DNA of 64,000 bases from the NCBI GenBank assembly GCA_949825045.1, contig OX463816.1:18177243-18241242 (forward strand), in the 5' to 3' direction. The notes under the pieces were generated by a model. The model searched no databases. It was not told the DNA's origin and saw nothing but the letters and a program-made list of their open reading frames with translations. This document shows positions 55,301-63,640 of the stretch, piece after piece. The translations under genes were made by a program, and so were the position numbers. The stretch's first letter is position 1, and every line of letters starts with the position of its first letter. The stretch comes from Argyresthia goedartella (lineage: Eukaryota > Arthropoda > Insecta > Lepidoptera > Argyresthiidae).

Positions 55301-58300
55301 AGTGGCGAAGAAACTGGGCCATACTATGGGCATTTCGTTCGTAATCACTTTTCGTTCTTTTCATAAAAAATGATGAAAGAATGATTAGCAGCAGTCCATC
55401 TACGACTCATATCGGAAGTATACTTCCGGCAAAATTCTGAGAAACCGCAGTGTTTTCTGCATTCAATTGCAACCCAACTTCCTATTTTAGATGTTCACAA
55501 AATTGTTCACTATCCGAATATATTTTTATTTTATTGCACAAGAAAATTCACATTACAAATTTATAGAAAAGACATGTACAAAGCAAGCTTATCACTAACA
55601 AGAGATTTCTTCCAGCAAACCCAAGATGATAACGATAAATTACATAGCAGTGACAGGTAGACCCTTGAATATATTTTAAACTTCTCTTTTAAAAGCATAA
55701 ATAAGTCGATATTATTCACAACATGTTTTGTATCGATCGTGAATATTTGAGAATTGAATAGAACGATAGTTAGCACTGTTAGTGAACAGTGTTATTTATA
55801 AAGGCCATAACTAGATCCTCCTTCTAGGCATAAAATAATTGAAGAATTTGCTGTACAAGATCAACAGTTTAGAGTAAATACCACAAAATATGCTGAAGGC
55901 ATGCAGGCTGGTTAAAAATGTATAAAATCAGTCACACAAAGTCACACAATAGTAGTGTCTTATCTTTTTTAGAAATGTTAGCACAGAATTTGCCGTTCCC
56001 TGAGATCAATTGAGGACACGTACATCTAGACAACGCGTTATCTATTTCACTCATACAGTATGAAAGAAATCACTAAATATATAATATTGTTTCTAAGAAA
56101 TGGCTCAATTGGCAGTATGAGTTTAATAAAAAAATAATCAAAATTTTAATGTATTTTCTAATAATGATCTATATTTCTATATGGTACTGAATCCTGGACA
56201 ATCCGTATGCTGGACTTCCTTTGAGATCGTATATGGAACGTGTATGTAAATAGAAGGTGCAAGAACAAGGGGAAGACCACCTGCACGCTGGTGTAGTCAC
56301 ACGCAGGAATACCTACAGCTTGGACTTCACGAGGCAATACACGCAGCCCAGGACAGAACAAAATGGAGATTCTTGGTCAAGCCCCCTACCAACAACCATG
56401 ACAGCCACGATCAGATGTAATGAATAATATTAATAATTTATATCTGTCTATTTGAGGAAACGACTAGGAATAAGAGGAAATAATGGGTTTGCTTCATTTA
56501 TTAATAATGATAGAGTAAATTCAACTCTATCAGTGTAGTGGGTTATATCGCCAAAAGTACCTAAGTTCCTAAGTTCAATTTCGTTTATCTGGAGAACCGG
56601 GAATCCCGGGGCGATGTTACATATGTGGTTCCCAAACTCTCGTAGATTAAGTCTGCAAAAAACCTTTTTGTACTTCTGGTATGTAGGAATTTCAATCGCA
56701 ATTGACAATTCACCTAATAAGTTATCTTATTGTAATTCTGACATGTGGTAATTTAATCGCAATTGACAATTCATTCAATAAGTAACCTTATTGTAATTCT
56801 CACATGTAGGAATTTCAATCGCAATTGATAATTCATCCAATAAGTAACCTTATTGTAATTATGACATGTAGGAATTTCAATCACAATTAACAATTCATCC
56901 AATAAGTAACCTTATTGTAATTCTGACATGTAGGAATTTCAATCACAATTAACAATTCATCCAATAAGTAACCTTATTGTAATTCTGGCATGTGGAAAAT
57001 TCAATCGCAATTGACAATTCATCCAAAAAGTTACCTTATTGTACTTCTGGTATGTAGGAATTTCAATCACAATTGACATATCATCCAATAAGTAACCTTA
57101 TTGTAATTCTGACATGTAGGAATTTAAATCGCAATTGACAATTCATCCAATTAGTTACCTTATTGTAATTCTCACATGTAGGAATTTCAATCGCAATTGA
57201 CAATTCATCCAATAAGTAACCTTATTGTAATTCTGACATGTAGGAATTTCAATCACAATTAACAATTCATCCAATAAGTAACCTTATTGTAATTCTGGCA
57301 TGTAGAAAATTCAATCGCAATTGACAATTCATCCAATAAGTTACCTTATTGTACTTCTGGTATGTAGGAATTTCAATCACAATTGACATATCATCCAATA
57401 AGTAACCTTATTGTAATTCTGGCATGTAGGAAATTCAATCGCAATTGACAATTCATCCAATAAATTACCTTATTGTACTTCTGGTATGTAGGAATTTCAA
57501 TCACAATTGACATATCATCCAATAAGTAACCTTATTGTAATTCTCACATGTAGGAATTTCAATCGCAATTGACAATTCATCCAATAAGTAACCTTATTGT
57601 AATTCTGACATGTAGGAATTTCAATCACAATTGACAATTCATCCAATAAGTTACCTTATTGTACTTCTGGTATGTAGGAATTTCAATCACAATTGACATA
57701 TCATCCAATAAGTAACCTTATTGTAATTCTGGCATGTAGGAAATTCAATCGCAATTGACAATTCATCCAATAAGTTACCTTATTGTACTTCTGGTATGTA
57801 CGAATTTTAATCACAATTGACATATCATCCAATAAGTAACCTTATTGTAATTCTGAGATGTAGGAATTTAAATAGCAATTGATAATTCATCCAATAAGTA
57901 ACATTATTTTCTTCTGGTAGGTAGTAATTTCAATCGCTTTTTAAAATTTGACCAATCACAACACGATTATTTCATCCGGTCTATCTTCTATTTGTGACTT
58001 TGTGTGTTTATGCGATATCCTTTCAATCGCATTCGATATTTTTCAAAAGCGATTGAAATTCCTAGAAGTTAGGATTACGCGATAAGGCTAACTGAACGCA
58101 ATTAGTTTGAACAAGCTGTATTTTGTAGCGATTCGTCAATTGGAATTGTAGGTATTGCGATTGACTTCACCACAACAGGGGGCAACTAACGGGAGACGGA
58201 ATAAAAGGCTTGTCACTGCATGCTCAGCTAATGTCTATTTGATTGGAATGCCATCCTTGGTTATATACTAAGTTGGTCCTTGTTAGTAATGACAAACTTA

Positions 58301-58585
58301 AGACATTATACGTAGATAGCAGAGATACTTAATAAGGCTACTGAATCTAAAAATTAATCGGTACATGACAAAACATACAAGCTCTTTCATCATCACCAGG
58401 ACGAGGTATACGACGCCGTCTGCTCGCCTCTCGTCGCCGGCGCCCTGCAGGGCTTCGCCGGCGCTGTGTTCGCGTACGGAGCCACCGGCGCCGGCAAGAC
58501 CCACACCATGACCGGCATGATGTCCCGCGCGCTTAACCATCTGTTCAACAGACTGGCGGACAGCGAGAGCCGGGACTCCTATGAG
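40276..58585 (+). CDS. Kinesin-8 motor protein, first four coding exons
   Basis: Kinesin-8 motors walk to microtubule plus ends and depolymerise them (spindle length, cilia). Exons 40276-40356, 41250-41318, 47715-47825 and 58400-58585 splice in phase 0 to give 149 residues: MTQSNLATPDRFSTAGGVPT ... KLM, VAVRVRPLRADEGPRIVHVV, MLVLEEESDSRRDVLRQRRV, KHYVYDRVFGEDSNQ, DEVYDAVCSPLVAGALQGFA, GAVFAYGATGAGKTHTMTG, MMSRALNHLFNRLADSESRD. VRVRPL starts the motor, FAYGATGAGKTHTM is the P-loop, and 'HVV..KMLVL....D.LRQ.R...K.Y.FDRVF' is typical of kinesin-8 (KIF18/KIF19/Klp67A). The expected short segment ending in PG between HTMTG and MM is missing. The motor's remainder (NxxSSRSH, DLAGSE) and tail are not in the window. 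Intron 2 (6.4 kb) and intron 3 (10.6 kb) hold LINEs, a DNA transposon and a satellite. Subfamily is moderately certain; kinesin is certain. Confidence 0.9.
41000..41200 (+). mobile_element. SINE, copy in kinesin intron 1
   Basis: B box ggttcgaatcccgg at 41070; body end gttcccacgacacggtatcc, tagagtggggccagaaacaa. The same body is at 59030-59240 in reverse. It ends about 50 bp before kinesin exon 2. Confidence 0.75.
41250..41318 (+). CDS. Kinesin-8 exon 2
   Basis: Acceptor gtctag ends at 41249, donor gtaacc starts at 41319. 23 codons, VAVRVRPLRADEGPRIVHVV-SDK, with the first beta strand of the motor. Confidence 0.92.
41778..44945 (+). mobile_element. LINE (CR1/Jockey superfamily), 5'-truncated, interrupted
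   Basis: RT frame 41778-42605 with FRPVSVLPVLSKVFEEVILS, KQFGFTKGRSTTDA, FCDLSKAFDCVDHQTLL, GVPQASILGPFLFLVYMNDL and the catalytic LFADDTSII box (about 42535-42560). One frameshift at about 42570, just after the FADD box, moves the ORF to 42529-43335 (DANSTLSHVLSWFNVNNLLL, LGVTIDSKLQWGPHITNLAR, YFHSIMSYGILLWG, KRFKNYVKNELIRKSYYS-stop). The endonuclease is missing. A 1.3-kb inverted-repeat element is inserted after the ORF (43391-44705). The LINE 3' UTR resumes at 44706 and ends at about 44935 with aataaaaaaaatgactctga and a (TCTGAC)n tail. Confidence 0.85.
43391..44705. mobile_element. DNA element with long, internally repeated inverted ends
   Basis: Left end gaaattcgacgaggggcgat..atcgatttgttagacacgtt and right end (minus strand) gaaattcgccggcgag..atcgatttgttagacacgtt are inverted copies for at least 80 bp. 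Inside the left arm the motif 'cttgtataaaa' preceded by tttttagtta-like sequence recurs three times at about 100-bp spacing (43455, 43515, 43633), and twice in reverse in the right arm (44505, 44630). The middle has a short frame YITMDDKIEKIVNNYLVGEV (43950-44050) of unknown kind. It sits inside the LINE 3' end. Confidence 0.75.
44940..45440. mobile_element. MITE with about 45-bp inverted ends
   Basis: Left end gaagctaagcccc..ctttatccttcctgttaggttga and right end (reversed) gcgaagcccccttt..atccttcgtgttaggttga match for about 45 bp (44943-44990 against 45350-45395). A part of the same end is at 22640-22745. Interior has tggataaatgatcaccaaaa and its inverse at about 45280 and 45458. No real ORF. 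Confidence 0.65.
45739..46360 (-). mobile_element. RTE-type LINE fragment
   Basis: On the minus strand from 46360: TNLRFADE-like catalytic box, SAPELQRCYMNSAMQAL-like region, VEIDGKLVDMCILPILTYGA (46200-46150), and the C-terminal RPKRSWQYDLDKFMPGWPEV, AQTRKV and GEGFAQQWDIV (45920-45790). These are the RT palm end and the tail of RTE-clade LINEs. Frameshifts separate the pieces. Confidence 0.75.
46545..46935 (+). repeat. Dispersed lepidopteran repeat, copy A
   Basis: Starts agggttccatacccaaaggg and includes gggaccctattactaagact, ctgtctgtcaccaggct and ttggtttggctac in reverse. The same sequence is at 51897-52320 in the opposite orientation. Its right end reads ggttccgtaccaccgtat reversed, then aaccggccaagggttccgta. 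Confidence 0.8.
47096..47420 (+). mobile_element. LINE 3' end fragment
   Basis: Frame APKIYNKIPNDIKGLNLQPF then KNKLFHLLSEKCYYNMN (47098-47215), the usual closing segment of a CR1/Jockey-like ORF2, followed by an AT-rich UTR and a ttctcattttctcattc tail. Confidence 0.65.
47621..47671 (+). repeat. Short dispersed repeat, copy 2 of 4
   Basis: gtgagcacaattatgcctct, gtcaccccgtatggtaaaat, gcgtgacgc. It ends 43 bp before kinesin exon 3. See 25645. Confidence 0.7.
47715..47825 (+). CDS. Kinesin-8 exon 3
   Basis: Acceptor tcacag ends at 47714, donor gtaact starts at 47826. 37 codons from MLVLEEESDSRRDVLRQRRV to YDRVFGEDSNQ. The basic RQRRV stretch corresponds to the variable loop-2 side region of kinesin-8. 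Confidence 0.92.
47826..48314. other. Kinesin intron 3 start, no feature
   Basis: AT-rich intron; nothing recognised. Confidence 0.5.
48315..48930 (-). mobile_element. LINE reverse-transcriptase C-terminal fragment
   Basis: Minus strand from about 48900: ISLHLSLVRSHLEYASSVWS then PHYAVYVKKVEMLQKKFLRG, a stop, and LKEYNIISLQRRRERSDAII, NYCPQLVEAIQYAIPAR-like, LPLHRMCDTHNKKFSDLDLF. The motif 'LVRSHLEYAS.VWSP' is the thumb region of CR1/Jockey-type RT. 5' part absent. Confidence 0.75.
49064..50263 (-). mobile_element. DNA transposon with about 260-bp inverted repeats and a DUF4817-like HTH ORF
   Basis: Left end agggtgtttgggcatcgttt..ccaaattaaaatggcgg and the inverted right end aggatatttggtgcatcgtt..ccaaattaaaatggc match; further in, gttgtacggttcttttatag and gaaattaacatcaag recur inverted at 50065-50020. 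Inverted repeats therefore extend over about 260 bp. Just inside the left repeat a 70-codon minus frame (49526-49314) reads MAYGSANGVAREAQKIYQER, FPNRRLPSRHTFQNTYRRLR, ETGNL. This is the helix-turn-helix N-terminal domain (DUF4817 type) found with mariner-like or DDE_3 transposases in arthropods. No catalytic domain remains between the arms, so it is a deletion derivative. Confidence 0.8.
50264..51490. other. Kinesin intron 3, no gene seen
   Basis: AT-rich with one GC-richer stretch (50570-50720) containing gcgctcgctaactaccagta and runs of GA; no exon-like frame with splice sites was found. Confidence 0.45.
51491..51545 (+). repeat. Short dispersed repeat, copy 3 of 4
   Basis: tgggcacaaatatgaatgcc, tatgccaccccgtacgggta. 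See 25645. Confidence 0.65.
51897..52320 (-). repeat. Dispersed lepidopteran repeat, copy B
   Basis: Inverse of 46545-46935: shares gtttacaaagttattggt, cactccatgta, aaccaggtgcat and gtttgtatgtggtattgaaa. It contains (GACG)n at 52236-52265 and begins aaaaaccggtcaagtgcgag. Confidence 0.8.
52742..52990 (+). repeat. Lepidopteran 'tagctgatgcccgc' repeat
   Basis: tactagctgatgcccgcaac, tcatctgcgtg, atttcattcgatcagttcag, ccgttttagcgtgattgag and acaaacacacaaaaa in order; then tttataatatcag at the end. This arrangement is abundant in moth and butterfly genomes and is a useful taxonomic hint. Confidence 0.8.
53405..53455. repeat. 18-bp GC-rich tandem repeat
   Basis: ggggcggacggtggcggc twice in direct succession, then a third diverged copy. 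Short GC island in AT-rich intron. Confidence 0.85.
53640..55480 (-). mobile_element. Decayed uncharacterised TE-like gene (NDGNTAR family), copy 2
   Basis: Minus-strand pieces: CDICKAKSSEMNNL (about 54460-54415), HNDGNTARKFFGESKITACI, TGMNEDLSKRLHVILQTIAY (54095-53985), LFINLYPWYNIHGSEITEHF (53925-53865), PIEKVSK-stop-ASEARNKDFRKY (53850-53795), RIVSRYASNEDILHNLLLSS (53780-53710). They parallel the copy at 21361-22345 (NTNDGNTR, PIGQFSEEAQEARNK), so the two are one family. The copy continues left in protein order to about 55480 with less certain pieces (MSRRWTAANHSF). Frames are broken throughout. Confidence 0.7.
55530..55775 (-). mobile_element. CR1/Jockey-like LINE 3' UTR fragment
   Basis: Minus frame shows CWKKSLVSDKLALYMSFL, matching the tail at 10085 (CWKKSLFRDKLALVHAF) and, less closely, 60830. 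Only the UTR is present. It ends at tattgcacaagaaaattcac, as the LINE at 60725 ends with ttattgcacagaaaacacag. Confidence 0.6.
55776..56680. other. Kinesin intron 3, no host exon
   Basis: A minus frame at 56708-56448 (86 codons, PTYQKYKKVFCRLNLREFGN ... NPLFPLIPSRFLK) adjoins the satellite. It is not recognised; it may be a TE end. 56160-56400 carries a LINE-like fragment (gaagaccacctgcacgctgg, aggacagaacaaaatggaga: RTE-type end) on the + strand. Confidence 0.4.
56681..57935. repeat. 62-bp satellite array, about 20 units
   Basis: atgtagg recurs at 56681, 56743, 56804, 56866, 56928, 56990, 57052, 57114 and on to 57858, every 62 bp (one 61). Unit core: ggaatttcaatcgcaattga, caattcatccaataag, taaccttattgtaattct. 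At least two unit types alternate (tatgtaggaatttcaatcac..gacatatcatcc and ggcatgtaggaaattcaatc..). Units 5-7 and 10-12 match in type, giving a 310-bp higher-order period. The array ends 465 bp before kinesin exon 4. Confidence 0.95.
58400..58585 (+). CDS. Kinesin-8 exon 4 with the P-loop
   Basis: Acceptor tcaccag ends at 58399, donor gtgggt starts at 58586. 62 codons. FAYGATGAGKTHTM is the nucleotide-binding loop. It is followed directly by TGMMSRALNHLF; other kinesin-8 proteins carry about five or six more residues ending in PG before the MM-like position. The exon is strongly GC-rich against AT-rich flanks. Confidence 0.93.
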
Positions 58586-58783
58586 GTGGGTGAATGCAAT
58601 TGTACATAGATAGTTGTAGTTGCTCAGTCTGTTAGATCTAAAGCGTGTAACAGAAGTGTGTCGTGTTGTCAGGATGTCACACAACGCCTTACGACTACGA
58701 GTAAACGGCTTTTCTCTTACTTACTAGATTTGTTTCGTGTTTAGTACCGCGTAGAAGTCAACATTCCATTTATATTATTAGGG

Positions 58784-58945
58784 GGCGTCAATAATTATGT
58801 GAGGATTGTTGGCGACTTTACACTGTTGTTTAGGGAGCGGGTAACTTACGTGATATTTTCCGAGACACTTCCCCCCCTCCCCTACGTGAGGTTTGAGATT
58901 CGGCTTGACCCCCTCCCGCACCTAAACACCTTACGTAGTTAATGG
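58784..58945. mobile_element. MITE-like element
   Basis: Ends ggcgtcaataattatgtgagg and, inverted, gagtccattaactacgtaagg are similar over about 20 bp; interior is rich in C runs (ttccccccctcccctacgtg). Common type in Lepidoptera. Confidence 0.55.
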
Positions 58946-59029
58946 ACTCCACCGTAGGTAGTTGGATAGGACATTGCGTAGTAGAAAAATACGAGTAGTA
59001 TTCGTGATGCTATGATAACATAAATAACA

Positions 59030-59240
59030 TAAAACATTTATATATATACAGGTACATACATTGCTTCTGACCCCACTCTAGGATAAGCTGTGTCGTGGAA
59101 ACCAGGAATAGCGACAACACACACATATAAACATTCAAGACCCGGGGATTTGTTTCTCTATCTCCAGCCGTGAATCGAACCCGGGACCTCTCGCATGGTA
59201 GGCATAGCCACAACCGCAGAGCCACAGAGGTCGTCAAATG
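59030..59240 (-). mobile_element. SINE, second copy (reverse)
   Basis: Minus strand: gacctctgtggctctgcggt, B box gggttcgattcacgg, ttccacgacacagcttatcc, tagagtggggtcagaagcaa. Same family as 41000-41200. The A-box region is gtggctctgcggttgtgg. Confidence 0.8.
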
Positions 59241-60724
59241 TTCGTTTGATTGTTTTTATTTGTTTGGTTTGTTTATTTGTTTAGGTGGATAAATTGATGA
59301 TTGAATGACCTTTCCTACCTGTGTGCACTATATAAGTAATTATAAAGGCAGACTGCACGCCATCCTTGCAATGTAATTAATCGGTTGTACATTAGTGCAT
59401 TAAGCTGACTAGGTGCATAGCAATCTGACTATCTGCATGACATGTCATTAATCTTTATAATGATTGCGTTGATAGCAATACTGTGTTGCAGTCACGCTAA
59501 GCATATGCGACAGGGACAGTGGATTCTCGAAACTAACCTAATACTGAAAAATAAAACGTCTATAACTGTCACCTAAAATATTATAAACACAATACTGTCC
59601 TACAGTACAAAACGTAAATTAAATACATGCACACAACTTCATTGTTATATTCAGTTTAGCATGTAAAGCCAAGGTGACGCGTGCGTGACCTATTAATAAA
59701 CATTCTTGCAAACTAACTCATTTCAGTTGTACAGTCGACTATACAGTTATTACGATATTACGAGGTAGATACCATAAGTAATATTTACACTGAAATATCA
59801 GACATACACATCATGCTTCCTGTGGCTATGGTATCGATAATTGCAAAGAATACATTATTGTAAAGTGGGCGCAACTGTGCCTCCGATACCCCATACGGAA
59901 AAGGTCGTGTAGTTTAGAATAAGAATAAGAATAAATTTATTTAGTAAGAATATAATGTAATAATAGAAATACATATTTCAGGATTTTTAGTATATCAACC
60001 AAGGCGCAAAACGCCTAATATCTACCCGAACATCGGGCTAAGAATTTTGTCAAATCGCGATTGCAGTGCGTTAGAGGCCAGTTATAAGTTATGTGATATC
60101 CCATTGTATGCCCTAGGTTTAGTTGCAGTTTATAATTAGGTGGCTAGATGTCAACTTGAACCGCAATCGAAGAGTCAAGTCTAAAACAGAAATGATAATG
60201 CTGAAACCCGATTCCACAAACTTATATTACGAATCGATTAAAAGGCAAAGTTGAGAAAAAAGTGGGTTATAAAACAAGGCAGCACCTCTGATGTGCAAGA
60301 AATACGCCCCAAAAAAGGAAAGACAGAATGAACAAAATAAAAAAATATCGTCATAAGCAACTTTCAAAAAGTGAAATCCCACCAAAAACATTTTCTTGTA
60401 AAATGTTGCCAAGACGTTACCATATGGCTCGCACTGACAAAAAGTTATCAGATTTCATCTGTTCGCCCTAATTCTACAAGCCCTAACTTTACAAATCTGC
60501 ATCTTAGTCAAAATATGTGGCTAGGCCGTTTCGCTACCGTCACATGGGCATAAGGTGAAACATTTATTCACTTTTATTTATTTGTAAAATTTATTGTTGT
60601 CAATAGATTTGTTTATTCGAATAAGAAAAGAGATGGAAGATTATATTATAGAAGTTGGATAAACCAGTGAGGAAGTGTTTCTTGCGATGATAGTATAGGT
60701 AAATTCGATTATGAGTGTAATAAA
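59241..60724. other. Kinesin intron 4, no gene seen
   Basis: AT-rich. Contains copy 4 of the short dispersed repeat at 59862-59911 (gtgggcgcaactgtgcctcc, gataccccatacgg) and a LINE-like tail at 59930-60120 (aataagaataaatttattta). Confidence 0.5.
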
Positions 60725-63640
60725 TAAAATATTTTAATAATCCTTTATTGCACAGAAAACACAGTGGAAATTATAGCAGAAACAGTATGCAAAGGTGAGC
60801 TTATTTCTAAAAAGAAATTTCTTACAGCTAACCTGTGAAGAAAAGAGAAAAATAAAATATAGAGAGGTAGTCCTAGTGTACAATTAAGAGTTAAAATAAA
60901 TAAATAAAATAAATATACTATCAAATAAATCACAATACACCCTACGTAATTACTATAAAATAAATAAATAGAATACAATAAATAAATAGATATACATAAA
61001 TACTATGAGATACCCACTATTCGCAAGAGAGGAGATGCTGTTTCAATTTTTTCTTGAAAGTGACCAAGGATTTGCAATCCCTTATAGCGCAAGGAAGTGC
61101 ATTCCACAAACGTATTGCCCTTAACCTAAACGAGTGCTCGTAAGCAACAGTGTTGTGCTGAGGAATTGACAAAAGTGACACCGTGTGAGATCTCCGAAGT
61201 CTATCTCCTGAGAAAAGATACTCAAAACGTTCACGAAGATATGCAGGGTAGCACGGATTTCTCAAAATATTGAAGAGGAAGGAGATAATGTGCATATCAC
61301 GACGAAGTCGGATCGGGAGCCAGCCTAATTCCCTACGATATTGGGACACGTGGTCGTACTTACGAAGTCCGAAAATAAACCGAATCCCGAGATTTTGGAG
61401 TCGCTCGAGTTTGTTCAGTAGATCTTCGATCGCACTGGCCCAGCAAACATCGGCGTAGTCTATTAAAGGCAGAAGAAGGGTCTGAGCTAGCATGATTTTA
61501 GTCTGCCTAGGCAGGAAGAACTGCAAACGCCGAAGAGAATGAAAGGATGCAAAGACTCGTCTGCTGACCTCACAAACATGGGGCGACCAGGATAATAGAT
61601 TGTCAAAAACAACGCCAAGATTTTTGGCTTTCTCGCTATACTTGACAATGGTACCGTCAAATAGAACGGGATCAACGGATTTATTCTGCAACAAATCAAG
61701 TTAGTGCCGTGTACCTAGTATCATCACCTGAGACTTGTCCGGGTTGACTAATAGCCCATACGAAAGAGACCATTTCCTGATGTTGTCGAGGTCAGCATTC
61801 AAAGCCTCAACAGTCGAAGTCAGATCACACAGGGGAAAATGCCGATAAATTTGAAGGTCATCTGCATAAAGATGATACGAGGAAGACATACATCCGAGAT
61901 GGAATGGATGAAAACTGAGAAGAGAAGAGGGGAAAGGATGCCACCCTGCGGAACACCTGTAGAGAGCTTGCACCATTCTGTAGTGACCTCTTCAGACTTG
62001 ATGCGCTGCTGGCGGTCTCTCAAGTAAGAATCAAACCAGCGAGCCAAGTGTGAAGAGACGTTAAGCGATTTTAAGATTTCAACAAGTATATCGAAGTCGA
62101 CGCAGTTGAAGGCGCTGCTAAAGTCTAGGAGAGTCAGGACTGTCAGCTGCTTCTTATCCATTGCCAGTTGGATATCGTCAGTTACCTTGAGTAGTGCTGT
62201 GGTGGTGCTATGCCCCGGTCTAAAACCAGACTGAAAAGGGTTCAGTAAATTCATGGAGGAAAGGTACGAGGACAGCTGGGTGTGGACAATTGATTCAAGG
62301 ATTTTGGAAAGGATAGGTAGGATGGAAATGGGACGGAACTCTTTGAAGGAGGACGGGTTAGACGTTTTAGGTAGGGGTAACACTAATGCTCTTTTCCACT
62401 GGCTCGGGAAGCAGTACTCGCTCAGCGACGCATTGATTATATGCGTTATGGGTTGTAACAAATGATCAAGTACACTGAAAAGCATCTGAAAGCAGATCTT
62501 GTCATCACCTATAGCCTTTGACGATATTGCTAGAAAAGCCTTCTTTACTGCGCCAACTCCGACAGACCTGAGGTTGAAAGGTAAGCTACTGGATGTCTTT
62601 CTGGTGCGCAAGTAACGAATGATAGCATCCTTGACAGGGGGGTCCATCACGACAGGGGAGACAGCAAAGAATTTGTTGAGACCGTTGAGGTCGACACTAC
62701 CGGTTACTGCGTCCTGGGACTTACCAACACCGAGGGTCTTCAGGAACTTCCAAACCTGTGCAGGAGTGTAACTCTCAATACTCTCGTAGATATGGCGGCG
62801 TTTGGCATCTCGACAAAGACGGGTGCAACGATTACGGAGACGTTTGTATATAAGGAGATTATCGTCCGTCGGATCCTTCTTATATCTACATTTGGCACGG
62901 TTTCTCTGGGCCATCAGACCCTTGATAGTGTCAGTAAGCCAGGGCGCAGGGAGATGTTTGACCCTAACCTTTTTGACAGGAGCATGTTTGTCGAACAAAC
63001 TCAGGACAATCGATTGGAAATGCTGGACTTTTTCATCAACGGGCTCACTACAGACGACAGGGGACCAGTCTATAGAGGCGGCATCAGACTCAAGGGAGCT
63101 GAGATCCATACCCTTGAAACTGCGAATATCCAGGAATTTCCCTGCGCGCTTGGGAGGCCTTAACTTGAACGAGAGATAAATCAGATCATGAAAGGAAAAG
63201 GGGGCGTTAAGTTGGCCATGCGTTGCAACCTTGGATATGTTAGAAACAATCGTAAGATCCAAGAGAGAGGGGGTGCAGTGGGGCTGGAAGTGAGTTGCAC
63301 TCAGGGGAAGAATATTTAAATTTAGGGAGCTTACGATAGACTGGAGTTTGGCAGAGCGAACATCATTTTTAAGTAAACAGGTATTGAAATCACCTAGGAT
63401 AAGTGTGTCACTGTATAGGGGAGATAGATCATTAAGGATGCTTTCAAAACAGTCAAAGTAGTCGATGAGGAGAGAGGGGCTATAGAAGACACCCAGAAGG
63501 ACCTTAGTGTGATGGAGGCATAGCTCAAGAAAGAGGTGTTCAGCGGATCCAGAGTACAGACTAGGTGAGTGGCTGATGACTTTGCAAGAAATGTATTTGT
63601 ATTTTAAAATTAAAAGGTGATAATATCCAACCATCCTTTC
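60725..63640 (-). mobile_element. CR1/Jockey-like LINE, nearly intact ORF2, 5'-truncated
   Basis: A 604-codon minus ORF (63634-61820) carries the endonuclease end (LILGDFNTCLLKND, SLLDLTIVSN, SFHDLIYLSF) and the RT: FRPISILPILSKILESIVHT, SGFRPGHSTTTALL, LLDFSSAFNCVD, TGVPQGGILSPLLFSVFI. A frameshift at about 61890 precedes the catalytic HLYADDLQIY (61880-61850). The frame 61976-61701 continues to MILGTRH, a TAA stop, then LLQNKSVDPVLFDG and AKNLGVVFDNLLSWSPHVCE, LLPLIDYADVCWAS, SFRLRAIRLWNALP to 61017. The 3' UTR runs to about 60725 and ends at a polyadenylation-like aataaaggatt. The N-terminal endonuclease boxes are missing. A frameshift and one stop are the only clear breaks, so this is the youngest LINE here. 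Confidence 0.9.

Noticed and set aside
56681..57935. CRISPR array
   Set aside because: Regular 62-bp spacing but there are no unique spacers; the whole unit repeats. The context is a eukaryotic intron.
62792..63179. Two + strand ORFs of 123 and 125 codons
   Set aside because: They are antisense shadows of the LINE ORF2 on the minus strand.
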